NCBI RefSeq assembly: GCF_029784155.1
Contig: NC_073692.1
Coordinates: 237,478,503-237,542,502, forward strand
Source of the DNA: Uranotaenia lowii
Lineage: Eukaryota; Arthropoda; Insecta; Diptera; Culicidae
Reading direction: 5' to 3'
Length of the DNA: 64,000 nt
Under the pieces are notes generated by a model that saw only the letters and a list, made by a program, of their open reading frames with translations, did not search any database and had not been told where the DNA came from. Positions 21,001 to 30,979 of the stretch are shown one piece after another. Every line of letters starts with the position of its first letter. Position 1 is the first letter of the stretch. A program made the translations under genes and the position numbers.

Positions 21001-23341
21001 GTCGGCAATAGCAATGTTATTCGACCCGCTTGGTATGGTAGGAGCTGTCACCACAACTGCCAAAATTTTCATGCAGAGGCTGTGGAAATTGAACGAGAAA
21101 GGAGAAAGGCTTGGCTGGGATCATTCGGTTCCACCTGAAGTTGAACGAGAATGGCGTAATTTCCATCGGCAGCTCCACTTGATGAACGAGTTGAAGATAC
21201 AGCGTTGTGCAATCATCCCAAATTCCGTTAAGATGGAGCTGCATTTCTTCTCAGACGCATCGGAGAAGGCGTATGGTGCCTGCGCATACATTAAAAGCAT
21301 CGATCCACAAGGAAAGATTTTCGTGCATCTACTAGCGTCGAAATCGAAAGTCGCCCCTCTGAAATGCCAGTCGATACCCAGGATGGAGCTGTGCGGGGCA
21401 CTTTTATCAGCTGAATTATCCGGAAAGGTACGAGAGGCGTTGAAGGTCGAAATGGAGATGTTTTTCTGGACGGATTCAACATGCGTACTGCAGTGGTTGA
21501 AGGCGATTCCTACGACGTGGGCTACGTTCGTTGCAAACCGTGTAGCGAAAATCCAATCAGCGACGGAGAACTGTGTTTGGAGACATGTTCCAGGGGTACA
21601 GAATCCAGCCGATCTAATTTCCCTTGGCTTAAATCCCGATCAGATCCAGGAGAACAATCTTTGGTGGAATGGTCCCGAATGGCTCCTGAAAAATTATTAT
21701 CCGGAACAACCCAACAGCTTTTGCACTGAGGTAGCAGATGCAGAAGTTCGGCATGTTGCAGCGAACCTGACAACAAGTCAGACCGATTTCGGAATGGAAT
21801 ACGTTAGCAAATTCTCGTCGTTCAACAAGCTTATACGCAGCACCGCATACTGGATGCGACTGATGCGAATTTTGAGGAAAAACGAAACAAATCCCAAGAG
21901 TTTTCTAACCGTGGTGGAGCTTAGAGGTGCCGAATACGCCGTAATCCGCCGAATACAGCAGGAGACGTTTCCCGAAGAATGGAAGTGCTTAGTCGAAGGA
22001 AAGGAGGTTCACCGAAGTTCGCCCCTAAGATGGTTTGTTCCTCGAATTTCTACGGAGAACTTAATACGAGTTGGCGGCCGATTAGGGAAATCGGAGGCGT
22101 CAGAAGAAACCAAACACCCTATAGTTTTACCAGCGAAACACCCTTTTACAGTTATGTTGTACGAACACTATCATCAGAAGTTGATGCACGCTGGATCACA
22201 GTTGTTGCTCAGTTCCGTTCGTTTGAAGTATTGGCCACTTGGAGGTCGGAATGTTCCCCGACAGATTGTACACAACTGTAAGCAGTGTTTCCGCTCCAAG
22301 CCAAGTCCCATTCAGCAGTTCATGGGTGAACTACCTTTAGCACGTGTAACAAGATCCAGACCGTTTTCCAAGACCGGTGTAGACTACTTTGGACCAGTAT
22401 ACGTTCGCTTAGCACCAAGACGACCAGCAATCAAGGCATACGTAGCAGTTTTCATCTGTCTTTGCACAAAGGCGGTACACCTCGAGCTAGTCTCAGACCT
22501 TTCAACGGACCGTTTCTTACAAGCATTGCGACGATTCACTGGGAGAAGAGGACATTGTTCGGATATTTATTCAGATAATGGGACTAACTTCGTTGGAGCT
22601 CGCAACTTTCTACGAGAATTGCTAAATCTTTTGCGCAATCGTCAACATCAGGAGAAGGTGTCCAAGGAGTGTGCAACAAACCATATCCAATGGCATTTCA
22701 TCCCTCCAGCAGCTCCTCACTTCGGAGGCCTTTGGGAAGCCGCAGTTCGATCGGCCAAGAAGCATCTTCTCAAGGTTCTTGGAGAAAACGCTGTTACCTT
22801 CGAAGATATGACCACGATTCTAGTTCAAGTAGAGAACTGCTTGAACTCGAGACCAATTACTGCGTTAAGCGATGACCCAAATAATCTTCAACCATTGACA
22901 CCCGGCCATTTCTTAATTGGTGAGGCGTTTCAACAACTACCAGAAAGAGACTACAGTGAAATACCGATGAATCGACTAAATCAGAGCCAAGTTCTACAAA
23001 AGAAACTTCAGCATTTCAGGGATAGATGGAGTGTTGAGTATCTTACGCAGCTGCAAGGACGGTATAAGAGATGGAAGTCACCGGTTAAAATATCTGTTGG
23101 GAGACTAGTCATCATCAAAGACGATAATCTACCACCCTGCCGCTGGAAGATGGGACGAGTTGAGAAGCTGTATCCAGGATCAGACGGTGTTGTGAGAGTA
23201 GTAACTCTGAAGACCGCTACAGGACCTTCGACGCGACCAATTGAGAAACTCTGCATACTACCAGAAGCGTTTCAACCTCAAGAAGATGACCCACGTTCCT
23301 ACGAAAACCAGACAGATCAGACCACCCCCTTGTGTTCGTGA
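18041..23341 (+). CDS. BEL/Pao gag-pol polyprotein
   Basis: An uninterrupted 1766-codon frame. Domains in order: a gag region with the DUF1759-type block (about residues 135-285, LPQIRLQTFDGNIDQW..FHYLKG), Cys/His-rich knuckles (about 345-410, CRNCFRRGH and CRKCRGKHH), an aspartic protease with DSGS near residue 480, reverse transcriptase (VRVVFDAS near 764; YMDDVLTG at about 885), RNase H (FFSDAS near 1069, PRMELCGA, FWTDST), an integrase zinc-binding HHCC region (HYHQKL..CKQC, about 1376-1415), an integrase core with Asp near 1446 (VDYFGP), Asp near 1510 (YSDNGTNF) and Glu near 1565 (FGGLWEAA), and a C-terminal DUF5641-like tail. All catalytic motifs looked for are present, and no env-like frame follows. 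The stop lies 50 bases before the 3' LTR. This copy could be a competent source element apart from the odd left end. The start was chosen as the first ATG of the frame, preceded by AACC. Confidence 0.95.
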   Translation: MATSGASSSTRNPPLRNLQTRLKAMLEMFKALTIFSNTLGEVTSVQQIQVRLEKLNDLWDKVNDAIMDVEMHDEYSAKEGTCPSIRLDFTTRFYDAKASMLDRIKELEGNAVNTSVLQSTRIMDSSIQPVTEHVRLPQIRLQTFDGNIDQWLSFRDLFLSLIHSKVNLPDVEKFHYLKGCLAGEARAIIDPLALTRANYTIAWETLMTRYNDSKVLKRRQVANLFKLPKVTKESSSEIQVLLEGFERVVQTLDQLVKAEDYKDLLLLEILCARLDPVTRRAWEEHSALQTQDTVKDLTQFLQTRVKILASLPSKAQDTKLEPSKPLKKNFAPRTSYSAAQVSSATCIACPESHLLYTCSTFLRLSPSARDKLLRQHSLCRNCFRRGHQATECRSMQVCRKCRGKHHTLVCFRENERVYRNPRTATPPRRGQQSSQPTDTSAGTVSSNVARNHSSTIILATAVVLVEDDTGKAFHARALLDSGSESNFMTERLCQRMKISRRRSNISVLGIGNANTTVKYQISAVVRSRTTSFVKNMEFLLLPTVTADLPTTSVTVSSWKFPQGVELADSGFFQSKAVDMVLGIQHFFSFFQTDNKIPLGNGLPMLIDSVFGWLVTGAVEHQGSTRRIVCNTASTVHLDELLTRFWSCEEIGSPNTFSPEEQRCEAQFVRTIQRSSDGRYTVGLPKNDQVFSTMGESRGIALQRLHGMERRLARDLELRNQYNRFMEEYVDLGHMRRAHVGPEKRCYLPHHPVIKQASTTTKVRVVFDASCKSSSGVSLNDALLAGPVIQDELRALIMRCRMKQIMIVADVEKMFRQIGIDRADMPLQSILWRKDSSEEVETYELTTVTYGTKPAPFLATRTLMQLATDEQESYPMGSKAIMEDVYMDDVLTGTDNEEAASTLCEQLIGLTKSGGFRLRKFASNSTTALRLVDEEDLALPHTTEIQLDPDSAVKTLGLVWQPRTDILRFNFTILDTPENERLTKRKILSAIAMLFDPLGMVGAVTTTAKIFMQRLWKLNEKGERLGWDHSVPPEVEREWRNFHRQLHLMNELKIQRCAIIPNSVKMELHFFSDASEKAYGACAYIKSIDPQGKIFVHLLASKSKVAPLKCQSIPRMELCGALLSAELSGKVREALKVEMEMFFWTDSTCVLQWLKAIPTTWATFVANRVAKIQSATENCVWRHVPGVQNPADLISLGLNPDQIQENNLWWNGPEWLLKNYYPEQPNSFCTEVADAEVRHVAANLTTSQTDFGMEYVSKFSSFNKLIRSTAYWMRLMRILRKNETNPKSFLTVVELRGAEYAVIRRIQQETFPEEWKCLVEGKEVHRSSPLRWFVPRISTENLIRVGGRLGKSEASEETKHPIVLPAKHPFTVMLYEHYHQKLMHAGSQLLLSSVRLKYWPLGGRNVPRQIVHNCKQCFRSKPSPIQQFMGELPLARVTRSRPFSKTGVDYFGPVYVRLAPRRPAIKAYVAVFICLCTKAVHLELVSDLSTDRFLQALRRFTGRRGHCSDIYSDNGTNFVGARNFLRELLNLLRNRQHQEKVSKECATNHIQWHFIPPAAPHFGGLWEAAVRSAKKHLLKVLGENAVTFEDMTTILVQVENCLNSRPITALSDDPNNLQPLTPGHFLIGEAFQQLPERDYSEIPMNRLNQSQVLQKKLQHFRDRWSVEYLTQLQGRYKRWKSPVKISVGRLVIIKDDNLPPCRWKMGRVEKLYPGSDGVVRVVTLKTATGPSTRPIEKLCILPEAFQPQEDDPRSYENQTDQTTPLCS

Positions 23342-23391
23342 GATTGTTCTTTTATTTTCAGAAACGCAAGCGGTTTCAGGATGGGCGAGGA

Positions 23392-23921
23392 TGTTGGGTT
23401 ACTAGAGAGCGTATCGAAGACCCTTCTTACAACACTGAGTCACTGAAGAAGACGGACGATTAAGGGAGATTCATTTGGGAACTGTCAACATCTCTAATTA
23501 GCAGCTGATCGCTGCACCTGTCTGATGAGATAGAAAAGAAAAGGTATCAAATTGTATTATTTTGTCCCTTACCAACAACACCATTTTTGTATTGTATCCA
23601 GTTCTTTAGTTATAAGTAGATTCGCCATTCGAATAGATGATCGTTAAATGTAGTCAGTAAAATTGTAGTAATAAATGTTCAAGTTCAGCGTTGATTTTCT
23701 CTAAGTAATGTGTTATGAATAAATTGTGCTTAAAACCCCAATAAAGTTGTGATAAATAAATTGTGTGTAATTGTTAAACCCACGGATTTTCATTGCGGAA
23801 TTGGCACCGATAAACCCCCCCATACGGATCGAGTACTCACCTGAAGGAAGCCCTACCAATTCGCCACCCAGAATCGCCCAAGGAACATACAGTCCACCCA
23901 AGGTATCCCAGCACCCCAACA
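23392..23921 (+). repeat. BEL 3' LTR
   Basis: A 530-bp LTR preceded by a purine-rich GGATGGGCGAGGA polypurine-tract-like stretch and followed by the CACGT duplication at 23922-23926. Confidence 0.93.
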
Positions 23922-23926
23922 CACGT

Positions 23927-24187
23927 ATTGATTCATTGTACCCTCAAGATGGAAGGAATCATCTGCAGGAAGAAGACCAGGTCGCCGGAGTACACGGAGG
24001 AGCAGATTGAGACGGTTAAATCACAGTGTCGGTGGATGACCAATAAATACCGCGTGACGTCATTCGTTCTGGCTGGCTGGCGTACCTTGAGGAGAAAAAG
24101 ATACCGTTCGTGCCGAAAGATCGTAACCCAACAAACTTGCCCCAGTGCCGCCCAATAGAGGATTTCTTAGGCTCACTCAGTGCCCTA
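23927..24187 (+). pseudogene. Mariner-type transposase, part 2
   Basis: Continues part 1 in frame across the BEL insertion (KMEGIICRKKTRSPEYTEEQ, then WMTNKY..TSFVL). After TSFVL an internal deletion of roughly 90 codons joins, out of frame, to the segment IPFVPKDRNPTNLP and RPIEDF. The deletion removes the first two catalytic aspartates, so this copy was dead before BEL arrived. It is interrupted at the TA of 24186-24187 by element E1. Confidence 0.82.
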
Positions 24188-25246
24188 CACACTAAGATTG
24201 CAATTATTTCACTCGGGATAACGACTTCACGAATCACAGGGGACATACTTCATATTCACGAAATTCGAATGAAAACCCGACCGAATCCTGTGATGACTCA
24301 CTTTTCCTGAAATCCAGGAGCAAACGTTTATGAATGCACAGGTACTCGATCAATCGTCCTGAATTCAGGACAGTTATCACCTGTATCACCTCTAGCTCAT
24401 CCGATTTCGCGCGTTTTTGCCGATGTATGATTATACAACTGTCCTCTATCCTTTTCTATCGTGTGACATTGCAACGTTCACTAGTCAAGGTTAGTTTCGG
24501 ACTGTAAGTGTAAGTTTTCGAACGAAAATGGAAAAAGCACATTAATCTGCAAGTGAGTTGTAATTTTTGTTTCTTAAACCTTGATTTTAAAAATCTGTTT
24601 TTTTTTTTCATCGAAAGGATCAAGTCAAAAGTGGAGGCAACGAAAACAGCGACTTCCTTCAACTCGGAATAGTCGAGCAGCTGCAGCAAATGGTTCAAAG
24701 GAGGCAAACGGAGCACAAACCATCATGAGAGGCACCACGCAGACAATTCATCTGGCAAACGCAAGTCCACTAGCAAGTTCTCCGAAAAGGGACGGTTCAG
24801 CTACCAGTGAAAAATTTGAAAAAAGAACGCTTCCAAATCGCAAGAGGAGACGGCTTTCCGGAACAGGTCCCATAATCCGTGTTTTCGTCATCAGTGTTCC
24901 GTGTGGATTTTTTTTATCAAATCTTTCAGTTGTTGTGTGGCCTTATGTGAAAATTTTTAACATAGCTTGGAGTGTTTGGAAATAAATACTTTCAATTCAT
25001 TCATAGTCTGTGTTGCGTTTCTTTAATTTTCTTGCACGATAACATTTTGGAAAAAACAGTCCCGAATGTACAGGAAACCAATTCCGAATTCCCTATAACT
25101 CTCAGGAAGAACGCGTTTCGAATTCACAGGACGTTTTGACAGTTGTTTTCCTGAGCTGTTTTGCTGTCCTGAAATCGTCCTGTAATTTCAGCTGTTGAAA
25201 ATACAGGTCGAAAGCGTCCCGACCACAGGCAAAAAGATTAAGTGTG
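24188..25246 (-). mobile_element. E1: TA-target TIR element, about 1.06 kb
   Basis: It lies between duplicated TA dinucleotides (24186-24187, 25247-25248). The right end, inverted, reads CACACTTAATCTTTTTGC; the left end reads CACACTAAGATTGCAATT. About 170 bases at each end match the ends of E2, rich in CAGGA/TCCTG motifs. Its interior is different from E2: a splice-like pair (donor GTGAGT at 24553, acceptor ending 24617), a short 35-codon frame, and AATAAA at 24981. Insertion into the mariner coding sequence at a TA leaves the frame recoverable on both sides. Confidence 0.75.
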
Positions 25247-25248
25247 TA

Positions 25249-25455
25249 GTTTATAAACACAATTGGAAAGCCAAGGACACGAAGCAACTGACTACAAGAA
25301 TCCGGAATTGTATCCGGAAAATGGACGTGCCGTACAACGTTCTTGTGAGAGCATCGCGACAAAGTTGCGTCGAACATCAGACCATGGCCCTTACTCAAAC
25401 ATTCACTTACTTTTTTATGAAGAAAATACATTATGTTATATATAAAAAATACTGA
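25249..25455 (+). pseudogene. Mariner-type transposase, part 3 (C-terminus)
   Basis: Continues from part 2 across E1: VYKHNWKAKD, then QLTTRIRNCIRKMD, a conserved mariner C-terminal pattern, to a stop at 25453-25455. Terminal inverted repeats of the mariner copy could not be delimited with confidence. Confidence 0.78.
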
Positions 25456-25607
25456 AATCGATGAAAAAAAAATATTTTTTTTATAAGTGATTGAAAAAAT
25501 TCTCTTCTTTGATGCACCCACATAGTTCACCGGTGTCATGAGGTTCATGGTGCTTCACTCCACTAAGGGATAAATGGCTTTTTGTCCACTACACACTTAA
25601 TCTTTTC

Positions 25608-25639
25608 AGTTCGCAGCTAAACGCGCTCGAGAACGGTCG
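25608..25639 (+). promoter_or_regulatory. Inr + DPE core promoter at LINE 5' end
   Basis: TCAGTT matches the arthropod initiator, with A at 25608. GGTCG at 25635-25639 falls exactly at +28 to +32 and fits the downstream promoter element RGWYV. The +1 base is also the first base after the target duplication, as expected when a full-length LINE transcript is copied. Confidence 0.7.
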
Positions 25640-27023
25640 ATTCTTTCTGCTGTCGTGTCGAACCCTTGCGTCTGTGGTTAAAAATTAGAAATATGTTGTT
25701 CTTGTTCAAAGGTTATATTAATGGAGCGCAGTTCAAGGAAAAGAACTGTGTGCAATACATTAATCGAAGAAAAGGGAATTATTTGAGAAAAAGTCAAAAC
25801 AGTGTGCACAATAAATGAAGCTTTTTCAAAATGGCCGTGTTGTGTGTGTGATAATTTTGGTTGACGATGCGATGTTGAATTCAATTGGGGCAAGCGGAGA
25901 AAAAATGGCGATGCTTCTCACGAATAATCGGAGCACCTATTCCAAACCGCTGGTGTGTTTACGTAGTGCTGGGTGGGAGTGACTGTATGAGGTGGTGATG
26001 GATGGTTGATGTTTTATTGGCTGTTCGGACATTTGAGGGTTGGGATTGTGAAGTGTTGAAATTAAAAACGAAAGATATGAAGCAGCAGAAAAATTGGATG
26101 AAAGAAAAATTTGCATTAGCCACACACACACTTTACTCGAAATCCAGTTGGCGCTGATGGCTCGAAGAGAAGCACCATTTCGGGAGAGCGCTGAAAGAAC
26201 CCCGGTGAGGATATTCCATGTTTCCATTCTACTTTCTGTTTCCCCTTCTTCTCTAAAATTAACAGTAGATATATCAGTTTGCCTCACACCAACTAGTTTG
26301 TTAGTTGCATCTCACTCGCCCATTAATATGTCAAATGCATCATCATCATTAAATTATACTGAGAGAGAGCAAAGAGTATCATTGAAATAAAGGCGTCCCG
26401 ATGCTAGGTCAGCAGATCTAACTTCTCACGATTTTAGCTGGATTGGGTCTCGCGGCGCCTTCACTGTTCTCGTTGCAAAATTTTGGAGCGGAGGTTTTGC
26501 ATTTTTTTGTCTTTCCTTGAGAGAGTCAGTAGCAGTGCGTTCGGTGGGAAAACCTGCGGCGCATACAGATTGTTAATGGATTGCATCATGTGGCTATATC
26601 TTAAATCGCTTACTTCGGTCGTTCAATTATGCATTCGCAATATCTACAGTTTCTCAATAATTTCAATATATTATATTTTAACAAGTATGATCAATAACTT
26701 ACATTTTTAAATAGATTAGAAAAAGGTCTTGAAGATTAAAGGGTCTATATGAGATTTTGTTGCATACTTTGCGAACCTGGTCCGGCAGTACGTGTAGCTA
26801 CCGCGTATAATTTTGTTTGTGTGACTTGTTCAAAGTGATTGATTGGTTCTGATTAACAGTTATAACTAGTTTTATTCCTTTGTCACGTTAATGTTTAATG
26901 ATATAATGCAAAAAACCCGGCCCTAATGTTTAACCTTCTTTTTGCGTTAAGTATGTGATTTTAATTTAGTAACCATACTTTTAATGAATAATCACTGTTT
27001 ATCCTCACAAATCAACAGGAATG

Positions 27024-27627
27024 GCATGAAGGCATCGAAACATTTCTGCTTATTACGTAAAACAAAAATTTTATTTTTCAGGGAATTCATCTTATAAAGA
27101 TAACACTTATTTGCTAATTGTATAATGCTTATTGATTATTCTGTTACATCAATCTTTTTGTATTTTTCATCTGATTATCATTGTGTTTTACAAACTGTGC
27201 TTACCAGACGAATAATAATCTACTCTTCCAATTTTTCAGAGATTAAACTTGTCGGAAATTTTAATCTATCCCTTCCATACCTATCATTTTGTCTTTATGT
27301 ATAATTTTAGTTTATTTTTTTGCATTGGACAATATATTATTTTATTCATACTATATTCATATTATATTGTTAATATTTTTAATGTTATTATATGGAGTCA
27401 TGAAGACATCGAAACTTTTCTGCTTATAACGTAAAACAAAAATTTTATTTTTCAGGAAATTCATCTAATAAAAACAACACTCATTTTCTTATTATATATT
27501 GATTATAGATTAATCTGTTAATTTTTTTTTTATTTTTCAAATAACAAGCAAATCTTTCAATTTTTTAGAGGCTGAAATATGTCGGAAATATTAATCTATC
27601 TCTTCTTTAGCTACCATTTTGTTATTA
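27024..27627 (+). repeat. Diverged direct repeat inside LINE copy D
   Basis: Copy 1 (about 27024-27306) and copy 2 (about 27393-27627) share GAAGRCATCGAAAC, ACGTAAAACAAAAATTTTA and TGTCGGAAATNTTAATCTAT in the same order. No coding sense. Confidence 0.65.
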
Positions 27628-29516
27628 TTTATTATTATATTTTATTGTTTTTTTTTATTATTATACAAAATCGTTTTATTGAAGTTTGCTTGTTAAATAA
27701 GTTGCATATGTTGTTGTAGGTTTTAAATGAATATTTGTAATGTTATTTTTTATAATTTCAATATTTTATGTTTGAAAAAACTATGATATATGCATTCTAT
27801 GCACAAAAATGCGGAATATCATTATAAAAATTTGCAAATAATTTTTTTTTTCAATAGCCTTATAACTTTTCAGAACAAGCAGATTCAATAATGGAGAAAT
27901 ATCGTCGTGCACATTTTTTACTTATTTTAATACTTAATTTTAGCCGTATATTCATTGATACACCAAATTACATGTATTATATTGTACCATATTAAACCAT
28001 TATATTATTATACACATATTATACCATATCATACCGTTATATTGTATATATTATATTATATTAAATTATATTATCAATCACTATATTCTATTATATAACA
28101 TTACATAACATTACATTATATAAAATTTCGTGTTAAAATTTACATTAAGGGTAAGGGGCATGTGGGTATCCTCGTTTTACAAAAAAAGCGGGTTACCGTG
28201 TATGCTAGTACCGCATTGAATACTGGACGTTTCTCAATTTATATCAAGGGAATTTGACATGGCTGAGAAAAAATAAAGTATTCGATTACTATTTGTAAAA
28301 TAAGGACGCACCCTCTTTTCGGAAGCCTTGAGGGCGGGATTATAATTTGCATGCTATCTTAGTTAGTCAACAATATGGTTGTAGCTGCTCGAGACTTTTT
28401 CCCTTTCAACCCTGGATACCATAAGTGCCTCTGCTTACGATTCCATTCCCTTTAAAGTCTCATTGAGTGGTTATGATTGTCTTGCGTGGTAGCTAAGATG
28501 GACGTCTGGGTTATTTTCTTTGCCACAACCGCGGCGCTGCCGTAAACTCAAGGTGGATACATACATACATACATACATACTACACACTTAATCTTTTCTC
28601 CTGTAATCGGGACGATTTTGTCCTGTACTTTCAACAGCTGAAAATTACAGGACAATCTAAGGACAGCAAAACCGCACAGGAAAACAACTTTCAAACTCTC
28701 CTGTATGTTCGAAACAGGTTTCTCCCGAAGTTTGCAGTAAGTTGCGAAATTTTACTGCACGCTCGAGACGGTTTCTTCTCGATTTATACATGAATATTAA
28801 GGATTTGTTTTGCAAAAAAATAACATTTTTATTATCAAAAGCACCTTAATTATTTTACCAGATGAACTTTTATTATTTCAACTTCACTGCTGTTTTGATG
28901 ATTTTTAGCGATTGTCCAATATTCTGTGTGAAAAAAACGATGTGTGAAAAAACTTCACCTCCAGGCTTTCAGCAACACTGACTGTTGCAGCCAAACAGCC
29001 TCCTGCCGCCGTTTCTTGTATCCATGATTTCTATGAAAGAGGAAAAATGGGTATTTATGATGCAGGTATTAAATGAATCAGTTGCTATGAAAGTTTTTTT
29101 TTTTTCAAAGAAAACACAACTAACTACTTTCTTAGCGGAACTTTTGAATTATGACACTTTAGTGACTTCGTAACCGTTATAAGCAACATTAGCAGCTCGT
29201 TTCCTTAAAAGTCTTCCTTTGGCCTTCGTCGTCACCGCTCGAATCTTCAACATGTCTCTATCACACAACCTAAATCTGTACGTGAAATCACGGACACGAT
29301 GAAAAAGGATAAGCAAAAAAACACGACAAAAATCGTTTGACAGCTGAAGTTCCCCCGTGACACAGGAAGATTGTTCGAGTACCTGTGTACTCGTAGGAAA
29401 TTCATCCAGGATTTCAGGAGAAACGATGAAAGTCCCGAGATTCGAAGGAGTTTCCAATTCTCCTGTGATTCGGAGAATCATTATCCCGAGGAGAAAAATT
29501 GCATTTTTAGTATGTA

Positions 29517-30979
29517 CACTCGCGCTCACTCAATCGATAAACCGGGAAATTACTTTCGTGTAGGCATCCGGATTATCGTTGTTATACGGATACAGACGGT
29601 TCGAAACGCGATCACTTGTAGCGTGTGATGTCGCAATCATCACTCACCCGGACTAGACTTTGTTAAAGAAGAGCTCTTATTTCCGATCCTTCGATCTATA
29701 TATAGGTTTAAGGTATAATCTTCTCCTTCTCTCATTTCCGCTTAAGTCCCAGTCCCCATCGATGACGTGTCCATTGGTTGACAGGATCAATACAAAGTTT
29801 TATTATGGTTGGTGTCTTATAATTCGATGTTTTTGTGGCATATTATATATTTTTGAATTTGAATTGTGATGTTCCGAAGAATAATATAAGAATAAAAAAA
29901 AAGAAATTTAAAAATTTACGAACAATAGTAAAAAAAACATAGTAATATTTTCAAATATCAAAATCAGTTGACCCGAGCAGCAGAGTTTAAATTGTAAACA
30001 GCAGAAGGCTGGTTACAATGGAGGAAGAGCGATCCACCGATCACCATGTTGTTGCTGCCACAAAACTCCGCCGAGTTGGGGGAAATATTACAAAAATCGT
30101 CTTAAAATTGTCCCGAGTTACCCCTATTTCAAGGATGCTTAAAATTTTATGTCCTGATACGTACTCCAGTACTCTCCGGCACTGATGGTGTTTCTAATAT
30201 CTAACGAGTTTACAATTTCAACAGTACGTTAGGTACACGTTAAACGTAAGAGTATTTTTTCAAGTAACACCAGATCTAAAATTGGCACTCTTCTCAACCA
30301 AAAACTGTGCCTCCTACAGACGATATTCAACTCCGGCCTTGAAAATCGCATAGCAAATAGAATACAAAAAAAAATTACTGTTGGTAAATGATTTTTTCTT
30401 ATTTTCAATATATGTTTAATAACAACTGATAACACTTTTAGTTCCATCGCGCTGCCAAGAGATGATAGATATTTTAAGCCTATAGCCTCGTGATAGCCAG
30501 AAGATAGAAGAAATTTTCATGAAATCACCTACTTACATATAGGTATAGGTAACAATCGTTTATCCCTCTTCTATGCAATGATGAAGTTATATCATCACTG
30601 TTAAAAAGTTTACTAAGAGGTAGTAGGTATTAAAGAAGGTCTGGTACCGTAAGAAAATGGGCTTATAATATAACACCAAGCACACAGAATATTGCCATTT
30701 CAATGATATTTCTCATTAAAATTTCTAATTACAAATAAGTTCTCAGTTTACTGAGACGATTATCCTTTACCTTCTTATAATTATTTGGAAGCGAGAATAT
30801 CTAATATCACAGCAGAAGTGAAAATCCTTTTAATAAATGATAACGTAGAATACTGTAATAGAAATATCTATCAAGAATAAAAAAGCATAGTCTAATCGAG
30901 CTTGATGCAAATGCTTTTGCTAATTGAAAACACACTACTATTTTAGAGTTCTAGCTCAACAGTATTGCACAAAATTCTC
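29517..30979. other. Unassigned AT-rich sequence
   Basis: Downstream flank of the desaturase-type gene. No gene, RNA or repeat family was recognised. Confidence 0.45.

Larger units (their letters stand above)
14558..23921 (+). mobile_element. BEL/Pao LTR retrotransposon, young, with rearranged left side
   Basis: The outer 530-bp LTRs (14558-15087 and 23392-23921) begin TGTTGGG, end CCCCAACA, and are flanked by the exact 5-base duplication CACGT (14553-14557 and 23922-23926). By eye the two outer LTRs differ at one base (T at 14709, G at 23543), so the insertion is recent. Between LTR and gene lies an aberrant block: a PBS-like start, an inverted leader fragment, a full inverted LTR, an inverted 3' end of pol, a truncated LTR end, then a second leader (16207-18040) leading into the gag-pol frame. 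The element splits the mariner-type gene. Confidence 0.93.
25608..28579 (+). mobile_element. LINE-like copy D, tail (CATA)n, no coding frame
   Basis: It is flanked by the 19-base duplication CTACACACTTAATCTTTTC (25589-25607 and 28580-28598). It ends in about six CATA units. The 3' part (28140-28555) has a GC-richer segment with TGGTAGCTAAGATGGACGTCTGGG just before the tail. No reverse-transcriptase frame is visible in its 2.97 kb, so it is non-autonomous or decayed. Confidence 0.72.
25592..29514 (+). mobile_element. E2: TA-target TIR element related to E1, split by a LINE
   Basis: The left end CACACTTAATCTTTTC at 25592 is preceded by TA (25590-25591). The right end at 29509-29516 (AGTATGTA) is inverted relative to it and followed by TA. 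A LINE-like insertion at base 16 splits it into 25592-25607 and 28583-29514, with the first bases present on both sides as the LINE's target duplication. The terminal ~170 bases match E1. The interior differs: a basic 34-residue minus-strand frame at 29149-29253 (MLKIRAVTTKAKGRLLRKRA and on) of unknown function, preceded by promoter-like sequence. Confidence 0.72.

Noticed and set aside
26700..28140. Endogenous viral element or CRISPR-like array in AT-rich repeats
   Set aside because: Only a diverged two-copy direct repeat and TA-rich runs are present; no viral protein similarity and no spacer-repeat pattern.
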